This document shows, one piece after another, positions 7,647 through 16,390 of a DNA stretch of 64,000 nucleotides (position 1 is the stretch's first letter; each line of letters starts with the position of its first letter). The notes under the pieces were generated by a model that saw nothing but the letters and a program-made list of their open reading frames with translations, was not told where the DNA came from and did not search any database. The DNA is from Bryobacter sp. (GTDB taxonomy: Bacteria > Acidobacteriota > Terriglobia > Bryobacterales > Bryobacteraceae), in contig JALHNH010000003.1 in the NCBI GenBank assembly GCA_022843625.1, forward strand, positions 62,001 to 126,000. The letters run 5' to 3'. Both the position numbers and the translations under genes were made by a program.

Positions 7647-8000
7647 CGCTACCTCCGCGACACCTGTAGGGATTTAGCCGCCAATCGAGCAGGTTCCTCG
7701 ACTTGTCACCACGCGAAGGCTAGGCGGCCTATTTGTAGGCTTGCATATCTCACTGGTTCAGGTGTTGTGGAAAAGGTGTGTTTATCTTGTTACTTCATGT
7801 TTTTTTAGATGTCTGCCCGAACACTCCACTAGGCTTTTCACTTTGGGGGATTCTTTGACGTGAGTAGACAAAAATAGCGGGGAAACAAGAGGAATAGAGG
7901 GTAAGTCTATTTCGGCTTGCATCCCCGCATGTTGTTGCTACGGAAAGGTTTATTGTTGAAAACGCTAGGGTTATCGGAGTTTCTGTAAGTGGACTTAGGC
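7647..8000. other. Noncoding right end of element A
   Basis: About 350 bases without a credible gene. It should contain the promoter of the 249-residue gene and the right attachment arm next to the tRNA fragment. No strong promoter or long repeat was recognised. Confidence 0.45.
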
Positions 8001-8042
8001 TGCTTAGAAGGCAAATGCTCTATCCACCTGAGCTACGGGTGC
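8001..8042 (-). pseudogene. 5' half of tRNA-Arg(UCU), element A attachment boundary
   Basis: Read on the minus strand from 8042: acceptor strand GCACCCG, D arm with GCTC/GAGC, anticodon strand TTTGC and loop CTTCTAA with anticodon TCT. After GCA the sequence stops matching a tRNA: the anticodon stem cannot close and no T arm follows within element A. This is what an integration crossover inside the anticodon region would leave. Whether an intact copy exists at the left end or elsewhere cannot be seen here. Confidence 0.75.
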
Positions 8043-8053
8043 ACGTACCTTTA

Positions 8054-8833
8054 CTAGTTTAAGGGCAGGTCGAGCACGACACAACTCCATTCGCCTTCGG
8101 TGCGCTCGCTAAGGGCGCCAAGGCCGAAGACCTGCTTCACCAGATTTGCTTCTTCTACGCCGAATCCGGCCAGCACAACACGCCCGCCAGGTTTGGCTGC
8201 GCGGATGATTTCGTCAGCAAAATTCACCAGCACCGTAGCGCTGATATTGGCTGCAACCAGATCAAACTTTTCGCCTGCGAGACAATCCGGCATGCCTTGA
8301 ACTACTGGTACGCCGCTCAATTCACGAGTCAGATGGCAACTGTCGGTCTCGACATCCACTCCAACGATTAAGCCGGCACCGAGCATCTTTGCTCCTAGTG
8401 ACAAAAGCCCTGCACCACAGCCGAGATCGAGCATTCGCATTCCTGGCGTCAGGAATTCTTCGATTGCCACCAGACATTGCCGGGTTGATGGATGTTCGCC
8501 ACTGCCGCATGCCGCGCCATCCTGATAGTGAATTCGCCAGCGTCCGGGAGGCGTGGGCTCTTCGCTCCAGGAAGGCGTGAAGAAGAAATGCTCGCCCACC
8601 AGACGGCTCTTCCAGACCATATGGCTGATCGTAATCCAGTCTGTGTCATCCACTTCCACCTCAACACCAAAACCACTGGCGGCTTCTTTGGTGTCAAAAC
8701 TGGCACGGAGGATCCACTGCCCATCGGGCTCTTCCGTTTCCGAGATCCCGGTAGTGCCGGCTTCGAAAAGGTTTGCGATGAGGATGTCTTTTTCATCCTC
8801 ATTTGCAGTTAATACAACGACGTAATTGGCCAA
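8054..8833 (-). CDS. prmA: PrmA-like ribosomal protein L11 methyltransferase
   Basis: 259 residues with a TTG start at 8833 directly after the stop of the M28 peptidase gene. The SAM-binding motif LDLGCGAGLLSLGA, the preceding GEHPSTRQC block and the ANISATVLV motif match PrmA, which trimethylates ribosomal protein L11. The N-terminal domain is shorter than in E. coli PrmA (293 residues). It could instead be a related class I methyltransferase for another target. Confidence 0.75.
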   Translation of the reverse strand: MANYVVVLTANEDEKDILIANLFEAGTTGISETEEPDGQWILRASFDTKEAASGFGVEVEVDDTDWITISHMVWKSRLVGEHFFFTPSWSEEPTPPGRWRIHYQDGAACGSGEHPSTRQCLVAIEEFLTPGMRMLDLGCGAGLLSLGAKMLGAGLIVGVDVETDSCHLTRELSGVPVVQGMPDCLAGEKFDLVAANISATVLVNFADEIIRAAKPGGRVVLAGFGVEEANLVKQVFGLGALSERTEGEWSCVVLDLPLN

Positions 8834-10450
8834 CTAGTTTTTCGCGAAGCGTTTAAAAAAGCTCGCATCCTTCCATCTCGGAACTTCGTTTGTGTTTGCC
8901 GCAGACCGGATCATTGAAGCCAGGACACGGTTGTATCTGGCTGCTGCGTCGCGGTCGAGCGGCTGATCGAGATCATCGCCAGGTGCATGATAGCGCTCGC
9001 GCAACCAGGCCTGAATCAACTTCTCCTCTGCGGTTCCCTTTTTGTAGCCGAACTTGAAGGCGAGAGCCGGTGTACCGTTGCGGATAAAGCTGTACTGGTC
9101 GCTGCGGACGAAGCTGTTGCGCTCTGGGGCCGGGTCGGCCCAAACCTCTATGCCCGCTTCCTCCGCGCCTTTGCGCGCCAGGTCGCCCAGTGTCGATTCA
9201 TCCACACCCAGGATCACCAGCCCTTTGAGGGGAAAGAGCGGGAGATACATGTCCATGTTCAGGTTGCCTACGACTTTCGCTTTCTTCTCTTTGCCAAAGA
9301 CGGGATTCTTCGCGTACCACGTCGAGCCAAGCAACCCCTTCTCCTCACCTGTGAGCGCGATAAAGGCGACACTCCGCTTCAGATCGATGTTGCCTTCTTT
9401 GAGATGCCGGGCCGCTTCAATCAGACTCGCTACGCCACTCGCGTTGTCCATGGCTCCGTTGTAGATTTTGTCGCCCGCCAGTTTTTCATTTACCCCAAGG
9501 TGGTCGAGATGCGCCGTCACTACGATGAACTCATTCTTGAGTATTGGGTCGCTGCCTTCGCGAATTCCGATCACGTTCGCGCTACCTACTTTTGATTGAA
9601 CGAAGGCGGCCCGTGCCAACAACTTCCCACTGAGGGCGAAGCCCGGCAGAGGCTTGCGATCGTTGGCGAGCTGAAAAACTTCTTCAATCGTGTGGCCACT
9701 GCCGGCAAAGAATTTCGAAGCATGCGCTGCGTTGATGGTCAGACTCAATTTCAGGCCATCTTTGGCTGGCGTTTTTTCATCAATCGACATGCTGGGCATC
9801 AGCCGTGCCAGCGTCGAGCGCGACCAGGGGACATCCGTTGTGCGCGGATTACCGATCGTTGCCATGCCAATCGCACCAGCTTCAACGAGGGCTTTGGCCC
9901 GCTCTCCAGCGCTTTGGTAGTGGCTTACCAGCGCTGCGGGAATTCCTGCAGGTTGCCCGCTGATAAAGACTGCAATCTTGCCCTTAAGGTCGAGACCCTT
10001 CAGATCGTCGTAGTTGTGTTCCGGGATCTTCGTGCCATAGCCGACAAAGACCATCTCGGCCTCGACCTTGGGTGCGGGTACATTGCGGATGCCGATATTG
10101 GCATGTTCTCCGAGGGTCAACTGCTCTTCTTTGCCATCGCGAACGAGCGTCAGACTTGATTTCGATTCATCAATCGTGCGGCTGATAAAGCGCACTTTCT
10201 GCATGTAGCTGGATGCGCTACCGCCCGGACGGAGCCCTACCTTTTCAAATTCGGAAGCAACATATTTAGCTGCAACTTCATAGCCTTCGCTACCGATGTC
10301 GCGGCCTTTCAGTTCATCTTTGGCCATCGTCTCGACATGGGCCCACCAGCGGCGGCCCTCTTCGGTCAGGTTGATTTCAGCGGCACCCAGTGCGGCGGCA
10401 ACAACGGCGATGCCCGTGCTGCAGCGCCAAAACTTAACAAATTCAATCAT
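8834..10450 (-). CDS. Secreted M28-family zinc aminopeptidase
   Basis: 538 residues from the ATG at 10450, chosen because GAGGA precedes it and it starts with a signal peptide (FVKFWRCSTGIAVVAAALGAAE). A PA-like insert lies around residues 110-250. Metal ligands of M28 peptidases are visible: THLDH-type motif (VVTAHLDHLGV), GAMDNASGVA, TGEEKGLLGS and NMDMYLP. Acts outside the cytoplasm on peptides. Cotranscribed behind a small zinc protein gene and in front of prmA. Confidence 0.9.
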   Translation of the reverse strand: MIEFVKFWRCSTGIAVVAAALGAAEINLTEEGRRWWAHVETMAKDELKGRDIGSEGYEVAAKYVASEFEKVGLRPGGSASSYMQKVRFISRTIDESKSSLTLVRDGKEEQLTLGEHANIGIRNVPAPKVEAEMVFVGYGTKIPEHNYDDLKGLDLKGKIAVFISGQPAGIPAALVSHYQSAGERAKALVEAGAIGMATIGNPRTTDVPWSRSTLARLMPSMSIDEKTPAKDGLKLSLTINAAHASKFFAGSGHTIEEVFQLANDRKPLPGFALSGKLLARAAFVQSKVGSANVIGIREGSDPILKNEFIVVTAHLDHLGVNEKLAGDKIYNGAMDNASGVASLIEAARHLKEGNIDLKRSVAFIALTGEEKGLLGSTWYAKNPVFGKEKKAKVVGNLNMDMYLPLFPLKGLVILGVDESTLGDLARKGAEEAGIEVWADPAPERNSFVRSDQYSFIRNGTPALAFKFGYKKGTAEEKLIQAWLRERYHAPGDDLDQPLDRDAAARYNRVLASMIRSAANTNEVPRWKDASFFKRFAKN

Positions 10451-10463
10451 GAAAAGAAAATCC

Positions 10464-10634
10464 TCAATAGTAGTCTGCGCAGGACATGTAGTAGCCACAT
10501 TGGGTGCAGAATAGCTTGCATTTGCGCTGTTCGAGGCGCAGACTGCACACGGGGCAGTACAGCATGGGCTGGTCTTCTGGCAGCGGTTCCGCGTTTTCGG
10601 GAAACGTTTCCTTTGGTGTCACGTCCTGATCCAT
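10464..10634 (-). CDS. Small zinc-ribbon-like protein upstream of M28 peptidase
   Basis: 56 residues. The ATG at 10634 has GGAG just upstream. The sequence carries CPVC and CTQC pairs separated by about 13 residues, plus a third Cys near the end, a rubredoxin/zinc-ribbon-like arrangement. The N-terminal third is acidic and Pro/Glu rich. The stop is 13 bases before the peptidase start and overlaps its ribosome binding site, so the two are coupled. Function unknown; DNA, RNA or protein binding is possible. Confidence 0.75.
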   Translation of the reverse strand: MDQDVTPKETFPENAEPLPEDQPMLYCPVCSLRLEQRKCKLFCTQCGYYMSCADYY

Positions 10635-10672
10635 AACTCCATCATTATATGAACGGCGCTACAATCACAGCC

Positions 10673-12520
10673 ATGCGGCGGCCAATTGCAATCGTTACCC
10701 TTTTCGGTTTGCTCCTCTCGTGCGGACAAGCCCAACCCCCGGTCAAGCGTTCTCCCAGCGACCCGCTGATCCAGCGTGAGCCCGTACGTGGCAAGAATGG
10801 CGCGGTAGCCGGGGGCACCGTTGCTTCAGTCGATGCCGGTATGCGCATCTTCAAGATGGGCGGCAACGCCGTCGATGCGGGTGTAGCGACGATGTTCGCT
10901 GCAGCCGTAGCCGAGTATTCTCACTTCGGCTTTGGAGGTGAATCCCCAATCCTGATTCGCACCAAGGACGGCAAGGTTTTCACGATCAGTGGAGTTGGCA
11001 CCATGCCCAAGCTCGGAACTCCCGAGTATTTCAGGAAGCACCAGATGGAGCCACTTGAGGTCGATACCACCGAGCCAAATGGCTTGCCCCGCTATTTGCC
11101 CGTCACAGGCTTGCTGCCCGCAATCGTGCCTGGCATGGTGGAAGCCGGTCTTGTGGCTCTGCGTGAGTTCGGCACACTCAGCTTTGAACAGGTCATCGGC
11201 CCAGCCATCGAGCTTGCCGATGAACAGGTGGTTGACGACATGCGCGCGGCCGTTGTTCGTTACTCCCGCCCCTTCTTCGATCGCTGGCCCACGTCCAAGG
11301 CTTATTTCATGCCAGATGGAAAATTACCTCGCCCGGGAGAAACGTTTAAGCAGCCTGCCCTCGCCAAAACCTTGCGTGCGATGGTGGCGTCAGAACAACG
11401 TGCCGCTGCTCTCAAGAAGCCTCGCACTGCCGGGATTGACGCCGTACGCGACTACTTCTATCGCGGCGAACTGGCACGCAAGATCGATGCCTTCTCGCGC
11501 GACAACGGCGGCCTGATCCGCTACGAAGACCTCTCGACTTTTCGTCTCAAGCCCGAGCCGTCGCTCGGTGGAACTTACAAGAACTACACCATCTATAAGC
11601 CTGGCTTTTACACTCAGGGGCCCGCCTCGATACAGCTTCTCAATCTGATTGAGAACATGGATATCGCCAAGATGGGATTCGGCTCGGAAGACTACATTCA
11701 CAATCTGACCGAGGCGATGAAGCTGGCTTATGCCGATCGCGACGCTTACTATGGTGACCCCAACTTCACGAAGGTTCCAGCAGACGAATTGCTCTCGAAG
11801 GAATACGCCAAAGACCGATTCAAGCAAATCGGCGAGATGGCGAGTCTTGAGTTCCGTCCCGGCAAAGTAAAGAACGCCAACGGCACACATCCCTCGCAGG
11901 AAGAGCTCGTCCGGCGCCAGATCGACGACGCGCTTATGTATGGCGACACGACTTCAGTAAACGCAATCGACAAAGACGGCATCCTCTTCAGCGCGACGCC
12001 TAGTGGCGCGGCCTTGCCCAGTGTCATCGTTGGCGACACGGGAATCCCGCTCACCCAGCGTGCTCAGAGCTTTTATCTGATTGGTGGGCATCCCAATGAT
12101 GTCGCCCCTGGAAAGCGCCCTCGCGTCACTCTTACTCCTTCCTTGATTCTCAAAGACGGCAAGCCCTCGATGGTGATGTCCACCCCTGGTGGTGACAACC
12201 AGGACCAGAGCCTGGTGCAGATGTTTTTGAACGTGGCAGAGTTTGGCATGGATGCGCAGCAGGCAGTGGCCGCGCCGCGCTTCCAGTCTCGCCATTTGGT
12301 GTCAAGCTTCGACAATCACGCGATGAACCCGGGAAGTCTCCTGGTGGATGAACGTTTCGGGCGGCCCGTTGCCCTTGGCCTCAAGAATCGCGGCCATCGC
12401 GTCGAGTTCCGCTCGCGATTCTCCTCTGGTGCTGCTCCGACTATGATTCGAATCCTGCCGGATGGCACGATTGAGGCAGGCGCCGACCCATATGCCTTCC
12501 GCGTTGCCAAGGCATTCTAG
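10673..12520 (+). CDS. ggt: Gamma-glutamyltransferase
   Basis: 615 residues from the ATG at 10673, taken because it starts the export signal (VTLFGLLLSC, a lipobox-like end); an ATG at 10649 is the alternative. Large-subunit motifs GGTVASVDAG, GGNAVDAGVAT and FGFGGESPIL are present. The autocatalytic cleavage site is the TTSVNAID segment (first Thr codon at about 11948), and the small subunit has TPGGDNQDQ. Hydrolyses or transfers gamma-glutamyl groups, probably in the periplasm for glutathione or peptide turnover. Confidence 0.92.
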   Translation: MRRPIAIVTLFGLLLSCGQAQPPVKRSPSDPLIQREPVRGKNGAVAGGTVASVDAGMRIFKMGGNAVDAGVATMFAAAVAEYSHFGFGGESPILIRTKDGKVFTISGVGTMPKLGTPEYFRKHQMEPLEVDTTEPNGLPRYLPVTGLLPAIVPGMVEAGLVALREFGTLSFEQVIGPAIELADEQVVDDMRAAVVRYSRPFFDRWPTSKAYFMPDGKLPRPGETFKQPALAKTLRAMVASEQRAAALKKPRTAGIDAVRDYFYRGELARKIDAFSRDNGGLIRYEDLSTFRLKPEPSLGGTYKNYTIYKPGFYTQGPASIQLLNLIENMDIAKMGFGSEDYIHNLTEAMKLAYADRDAYYGDPNFTKVPADELLSKEYAKDRFKQIGEMASLEFRPGKVKNANGTHPSQEELVRRQIDDALMYGDTTSVNAIDKDGILFSATPSGAALPSVIVGDTGIPLTQRAQSFYLIGGHPNDVAPGKRPRVTLTPSLILKDGKPSMVMSTPGGDNQDQSLVQMFLNVAEFGMDAQQAVAAPRFQSRHLVSSFDNHAMNPGSLLVDERFGRPVALGLKNRGHRVEFRSRFSSGAAPTMIRILPDGTIEAGADPYAFRVAKAF

Positions 12521-12526
12521 TCTCCT

Positions 12527-13192
12527 GTGAAGAACCTGATTGTGGTGGCTGGTCATGCAATCGTGCGTGACCTCAACCTGGTCGAGGAAGATGCAGGTTG
12601 GTTCTTGCTCGACTTCCAGAGAGGCGAGCCGAAGAAGTATATCGGCCACATCGAGCGGGCCGTTCAAGAGGCCGCCGCTGACCCAGATGCGCTGCTTGTT
12701 TTCTCCGGCGGCCCTACGAGAATGGAAGCGGGCCCCAGAACAGAGTCGCTGAGCTATTGGCTTGTTGCAGAGCATTTCAACTGGTTCGGATATCCAGAAG
12801 TGAAGCAACGCTCATATCTCGAAGACTTTGCGCGCGACAGCTTCGAGAACCTGCTCTTTGGCATTTGCCGCTTCAAAGAAGTGACAGGTGATTTGCCCAG
12901 CATCGTTACCACCGTCAGTTGGGAATTCAAACGTGCACGCTTTGCCGAGTTGCACCGCGAGGCTGTTGGCTGGCCACTCGAGCGATTTCGCTACATCGGC
13001 GCAAATGACCCCGATGCCATCGATCAAGCCCTTGCGGCTGAAGAGCGAGCTCGTGAAAAGTACCGCGCCGATCCATACAGCCTGGGTGAGGAATTCCGCC
13101 AGAAGAAAGATCAGCGCAATCCCTTTCGCCGCCAGAATGGTTACTCGATTAGTTGCCCGGAAATGTTCACAGAGGATAAACCATGGCGCTAG
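12527..13192 (+). CDS. DUF218 (YdcF/SanA-like) family protein
   Basis: 221 residues, GTG start seven bases after the ggt stop. IVVAGHAIV at the start, LLVFSGGPTR with ESLSYWLVAEHF, the acidic DSFENLLFG segment and the late VTTVSWEFKRARF motif match DUF218 proteins. No signal peptide or membrane segment is seen, so this is the soluble type. Biochemical role unknown. Its end overlaps the ROK kinase start by ten bases. Confidence 0.8.
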   Translation: MKNLIVVAGHAIVRDLNLVEEDAGWFLLDFQRGEPKKYIGHIERAVQEAAADPDALLVFSGGPTRMEAGPRTESLSYWLVAEHFNWFGYPEVKQRSYLEDFARDSFENLLFGICRFKEVTGDLPSIVTTVSWEFKRARFAELHREAVGWPLERFRYIGANDPDAIDQALAAEERAREKYRADPYSLGEEFRQKKDQRNPFRRQNGYSISCPEMFTEDKPWR

Positions 13193-14109
13193 CAAGTGTC
13201 GACCTTGGGGGAACCAACATTGCCGCCGCGATTGGCCTGGCAGACGGCACAATCCTCCGCGAAAATCAGATCGCAACATTGAGTCATCTCGGGCCAGAGT
13301 CGGTTCTCGATCGAATTGCAGATCTGGTTCAATCGATCGCTCCTGAGGGAGTGGAAGCCCTGGGCCTTGGTGTTCCCGGGCTCTGCGATTTATCCAGTGG
13401 CCAAACTCTCTTCCTGCCGAACATGCCGACACAATGGCGCGGTGTCGCGGCCGCATCCCAACTGAGGCAGCGACTCAACTGTCCTGTCTTCCTGCTCAAC
13501 GATGCAAGAATGGCCTCACTTGGTGAACTGGATTACGGGCATGGCAAAGAGACTTCAAACTTCGCTTTCTTTACCCTGGGCACTGGAATCGGTGGTGGAA
13601 TTGTGCTCGATGGCCATTTGAGAGTTGTTGGCGGAGAATTTGGCCATCAGACGATCCTTCCCGATGGGCCAATGTGTGGATGTGGTTCGCGAGGATGTCT
13701 TGAGTTATTGGCTAGCGCGCCTGCGCTGAGCGCGGAAGCAATCCGGCTGATGAAGATGGGCCAGGCTCCTGATCTGCTGTTGCGCGTGGAAGGCGATCTG
13801 AATCGAGTGAGCCCTCTCCTCATGGCCCAATGCAGGGACGCTGCAATTGCCGCAGCAATCGACCGCGCCGCACGCTATCTCGGGATTGGCATCGCCAACG
13901 TTGTTACAACCTTTCACCCTGATCTGGTTGTCCTGGCCGGGGGCCTCGCCCAGATGGGAGCGCCTCTCTTTGCTCCAGTCCGCGACGAAGTCTCGCGCCG
14001 TGTGCGCATGTTTCCGGTGGACAAGCTCCGCATCGAGCCATCGCTGGCAGGCCCGCAGGCTGGCATTTTGGGAGGCCTCGCCCTCGCCTATCGCAGGGGT
14101 GTGATTTGA
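13183..14109 (+). CDS. ROK-family sugar kinase
   Basis: 308 residues. Phosphate motif [13 protein letters not shown] at the start, [21 protein letters not shown], and the zinc-binding [10 protein letters not shown] signature of ROK proteins. Likely glucokinase or N-acetylhexosamine kinase; substrate cannot be told. GAGGA lies before the start. Follows the DUF218 gene with overlap and precedes a sugar isomerase-like gene, which suggests a sugar catabolic cluster. Confidence 0.9.
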   Translation: MALASVDLGGTNIAAAIGLADGTILRENQIATLSHLGPESVLDRIADLVQSIAPEGVEALGLGVPGLCDLSSGQTLFLPNMPTQWRGVAAASQLRQRLNCPVFLLNDARMASLGELDYGHGKETSNFAFFTLGTGIGGGIVLDGHLRVVGGEFGHQTILPDGPMCGCGSRGCLELLASAPALSAEAIRLMKMGQAPDLLLRVEGDLNRVSPLLMAQCRDAAIAAAIDRAARYLGIGIANVVTTFHPDLVVLAGGLAQMGAPLFAPVRDEVSRRVRMFPVDKLRIEPSLAGPQAGILGGLALAYRRGVI

Positions 14110-14125
14110 TGGAAGTACAAAGATC

Positions 14126-15040
14126 ATGCTGCAACTAGGATTTGTATCGGCAATTCTGCCGGACCTCACACTTGAAGAAGTTCTGACCTTCGCCGCAGAA
14201 GAAAAGTTCCGCTGCGTTGAAGTGATGTGCTGGCCCAAAGGCAAAGCAGAACGGCGTTACGCCGGCATCACCCATATCGACGTCGTCGGATTCACCAAGG
14301 ACGACGCCAAGCGCGTGCAGGATCTGACTGCCGCAAAGGGCGTCTCCATCAGCGGCCTCGGTTATTATCCGAACCCCCTCACTCCAGACCTCGCCGAAGC
14401 CGCTGTTTATGTCGATCACATCAAGGCTGTGATTGCCGCTGCGAAGCTTCTTGGTGTTCCTGTCGTCAATACTTTCGTAGGTCGCGACTGGACCAAGAGC
14501 GTCGACGACAACTGGCCTCGTTTCCTTGCTACCTGGAAGCCGATCCTCGACTGTGCCGACGAGCATGGCATCAAGATCGGTATCGAAAATTGCCCGATGT
14601 CTTTCACCAAAGACGAATGGCCGGGAGGCAAGAACCTTGCTACGACGCCAGTCATCTGGCGACGCATGTTCAACGATCTGCCCACCTCCAACTTTGGCCT
14701 CAATTTTGACCCGAGCCACTTCGTCTGGCAGGGCATGGATTACGTCAAGGTGCTGCGTGAATTCAAAGACCGCCTGCACCACATGCATGCCAAGGACGCA
14801 CGTCTCGATCGTGATCGCTTGAACGAAGTGGGGTTGCTTGCGCACCCGAACGAATATCACACCCCCAAGTTGCCCGGAATGGGGGATGTGGATTGGGGCA
14901 AGTTCTGCGGCACCCTTGCTGAAGTCTACGACGGCCCGCTCGCCATCGAAGTAGAAGACCGCGCCTATGAAGGCAGTCTTGAAGCACGCAAGCGCAGTCT
15001 GATCATCAGCCGCAATTATCTCAGCGCGTTTGTAGGTTAG
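14126..15040 (+). CDS. Sugar phosphate isomerase/epimerase (AP endonuclease 2-type TIM barrel)
   Basis: 304 residues. Metal-site motifs of the family are visible: IGIENCPM with the Glu ligand, [23 protein letters not shown] and [11 protein letters not shown]. These proteins isomerise or epimerise keto sugars or inositols using a divalent metal. Lies 16 bases after the ROK kinase gene. Substrate unknown. Confidence 0.88.
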   Translation: MLQLGFVSAILPDLTLEEVLTFAAEEKFRCVEVMCWPKGKAERRYAGITHIDVVGFTKDDAKRVQDLTAAKGVSISGLGYYPNPLTPDLAEAAVYVDHIKAVIAAAKLLGVPVVNTFVGRDWTKSVDDNWPRFLATWKPILDCADEHGIKIGIENCPMSFTKDEWPGGKNLATTPVIWRRMFNDLPTSNFGLNFDPSHFVWQGMDYVKVLREFKDRLHHMHAKDARLDRDRLNEVGLLAHPNEYHTPKLPGMGDVDWGKFCGTLAEVYDGPLAIEVEDRAYEGSLEARKRSLIISRNYLSAFVG

Positions 15041-15042
15041 GG

Positions 15043-15660
15043 GTGGCTCACCGCTACCTGCTCTTCTGGAAGCCCTACGGGGTCTTAAGCCAATTCACGC
15101 CCGAACCCGGCAGCAAGCACCTGACGCTGGCTGGGTTCATCAAAGAGCCTGGCGTATATCCCGTTGGCCGTCTCGACTGGGATAGCGAAGGTTTGATGAT
15201 GCTCACCGATGACGGTGAATTGCAGCATCGTTATACCGATCCTCGCTTTGAACATCCGCGTGCCTACTGGGTGCAGGTTGAGGGCCAGGCAACCGAAGAG
15301 GCGCTGGACAAGTTAAGGGCGGGCGTCAAGATTCAGGACTATACAACGAAGCCGGTAAAGGCCCGTCTGGTCTCAGCTGAAGAAGCTGCAATTTTGCCGG
15401 AGCGGACGGTGCCGATTCGCTTCCGGGCTTCGATCCCGACATCCTGGATCGAGCTGCAACTCAAGGAAGGTCGCAACCGGCAGGTGCGCCGTATGACGGC
15501 TGCTGTTGGTTTGCCGACACTGCGTCTATTGCGCGTGAAGATGGGCGACCTGGGGCTTGAAGGCTTGACGCCTGGCCAGTTCAAGAAGATCAACGCACCG
15601 AAAATGCCGCCGAGACCGGAAAGTGGTCCGAAGGGTAGCGCCCGTTTTCGTTCGCGGTGA
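15043..15660 (+). CDS. rluE: RluE/RsuA-type rRNA large subunit pseudouridine synthase
   Basis: 205 residues, GTG start two bases after the previous stop. Catalytic GRLDWDSEGLMMLT motif carries the essential Asp; the LLFWKPYGVLSQFTPE start and the EGRNRQVRRM motif are typical of the RluE branch, which modifies 23S rRNA. The basic, Pro-rich tail (PPRPESGPKG) is an extension. Its last 71 bases overlap the convergent gene on the other strand. Confidence 0.88.
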   Translation: MAHRYLLFWKPYGVLSQFTPEPGSKHLTLAGFIKEPGVYPVGRLDWDSEGLMMLTDDGELQHRYTDPRFEHPRAYWVQVEGQATEEALDKLRAGVKIQDYTTKPVKARLVSAEEAAILPERTVPIRFRASIPTSWIELQLKEGRNRQVRRMTAAVGLPTLRLLRVKMGDLGLEGLTPGQFKKINAPKMPPRPESGPKGSARFRSR

Positions 15661-16390
15661 TGACTTCTGCTTGTTTTAGGCCAAGCGCTCCACGGTAAAG
15701 AATCCAGTCGATGCGTGCCTGGCCTGGCGTGCCTTTGAATCCATGGAAGGTGCCGCCTGCGTTGGCGGGCTTTGCGTCGCGCAGGTCTTTCGTAAGCAGG
15801 TCGAAGGCCGCGCCCGAAGCATCGGTATTGAAGTCTCCGGTAAGAATCAGTGGCACGTTCTTTGGTAGCTTTGCAAGAAAGGCTGCCAGCACTTTGGCGC
15901 ACTCCAGCCGCGCTGCTTCGTCTTCGGCGCGATGCGGAAAGTGAGTATTGACGAAGTAAATCTTCTTCTTGCTTGCAGTGATTTCAAATAGACCCCAAGT
16001 GGCCATGCGAGGTAAACTCATCCCCCAGGCTGAAGACATCACAACGTCGGGTGTGGGCGACAGCCAAAAGTTCCCTGATTCGAGCAGCTTCAGCTTTTTC
16101 TTCAGATAGAAGACACCCATGTGTTCATCTTCGTGATTGCCACGGCGGGACAATCCAAACCAGGCGTAGTCTGGCAGCTTCTCAACTATGTAGTTGCCCT
16201 GAAGCTCAAAGAGCTCCTGTGTGCCCATCAGGTCGGGCTTTGCCGCCTCAATCGAGCGCACCAGAATGTCCTTGCGCAAATCCCAAAGATCGGGCCCATC
16301 GCCCTTGGCTGGATAACGCACGTTGTAGGTTAAGACTCGCAGATCTTGCGCGCATGCGGCGAGGGCAAGAAAAAACAACAGTGCACGCAT
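15590..16390 (-). CDS. Secreted endonuclease/exonuclease/phosphatase family protein
   Basis: 266 residues from the ATG at 16390 (TAATG overlap with the DUF1080 gene). Signal peptide LLFFLALAACAQ. Family motifs: LTYNVRYPAKGDG, GTQELFELQ, VNTHFPHRA, LTGDFNTDASG and SDHFPVSA, giving the Asn, Glu, His, Asp and Asn/His catalytic set. Acts outside the cytoplasm on a phosphodiester or phosphomonoester. Its 3' end runs 71 bases into the opposite pseudouridine synthase gene. Confidence 0.88.
   Translation of the reverse strand: MRALLFFLALAACAQDLRVLTYNVRYPAKGDGPDLWDLRKDILVRSIEAAKPDLMGTQELFELQGNYIVEKLPDYAWFGLSRRGNHEDEHMGVFYLKKKLKLLESGNFWLSPTPDVVMSSAWGMSLPRMATWGLFEITASKKKIYFVNTHFPHRAEDEAARLECAKVLAAFLAKLPKNVPLILTGDFNTDASGAAFDLLTKDLRDAKPANAGGTFHGFKGTPGQARIDWILYRGALGLKQAEVITANENGRYPSDHFPVSAAFSVR

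Noticed and set aside
7860..8042. Group I intron inside tRNA-Arg
   Set aside because: No 3' half of the tRNA and no conserved P/Q/R/S-like core is visible to the left of the break; an integration junction explains it better.
8987..10159. Long plus-strand frames opposite the M28 peptidase
   Set aside because: Shadows of a well-supported peptidase gene; composition not protein-like.
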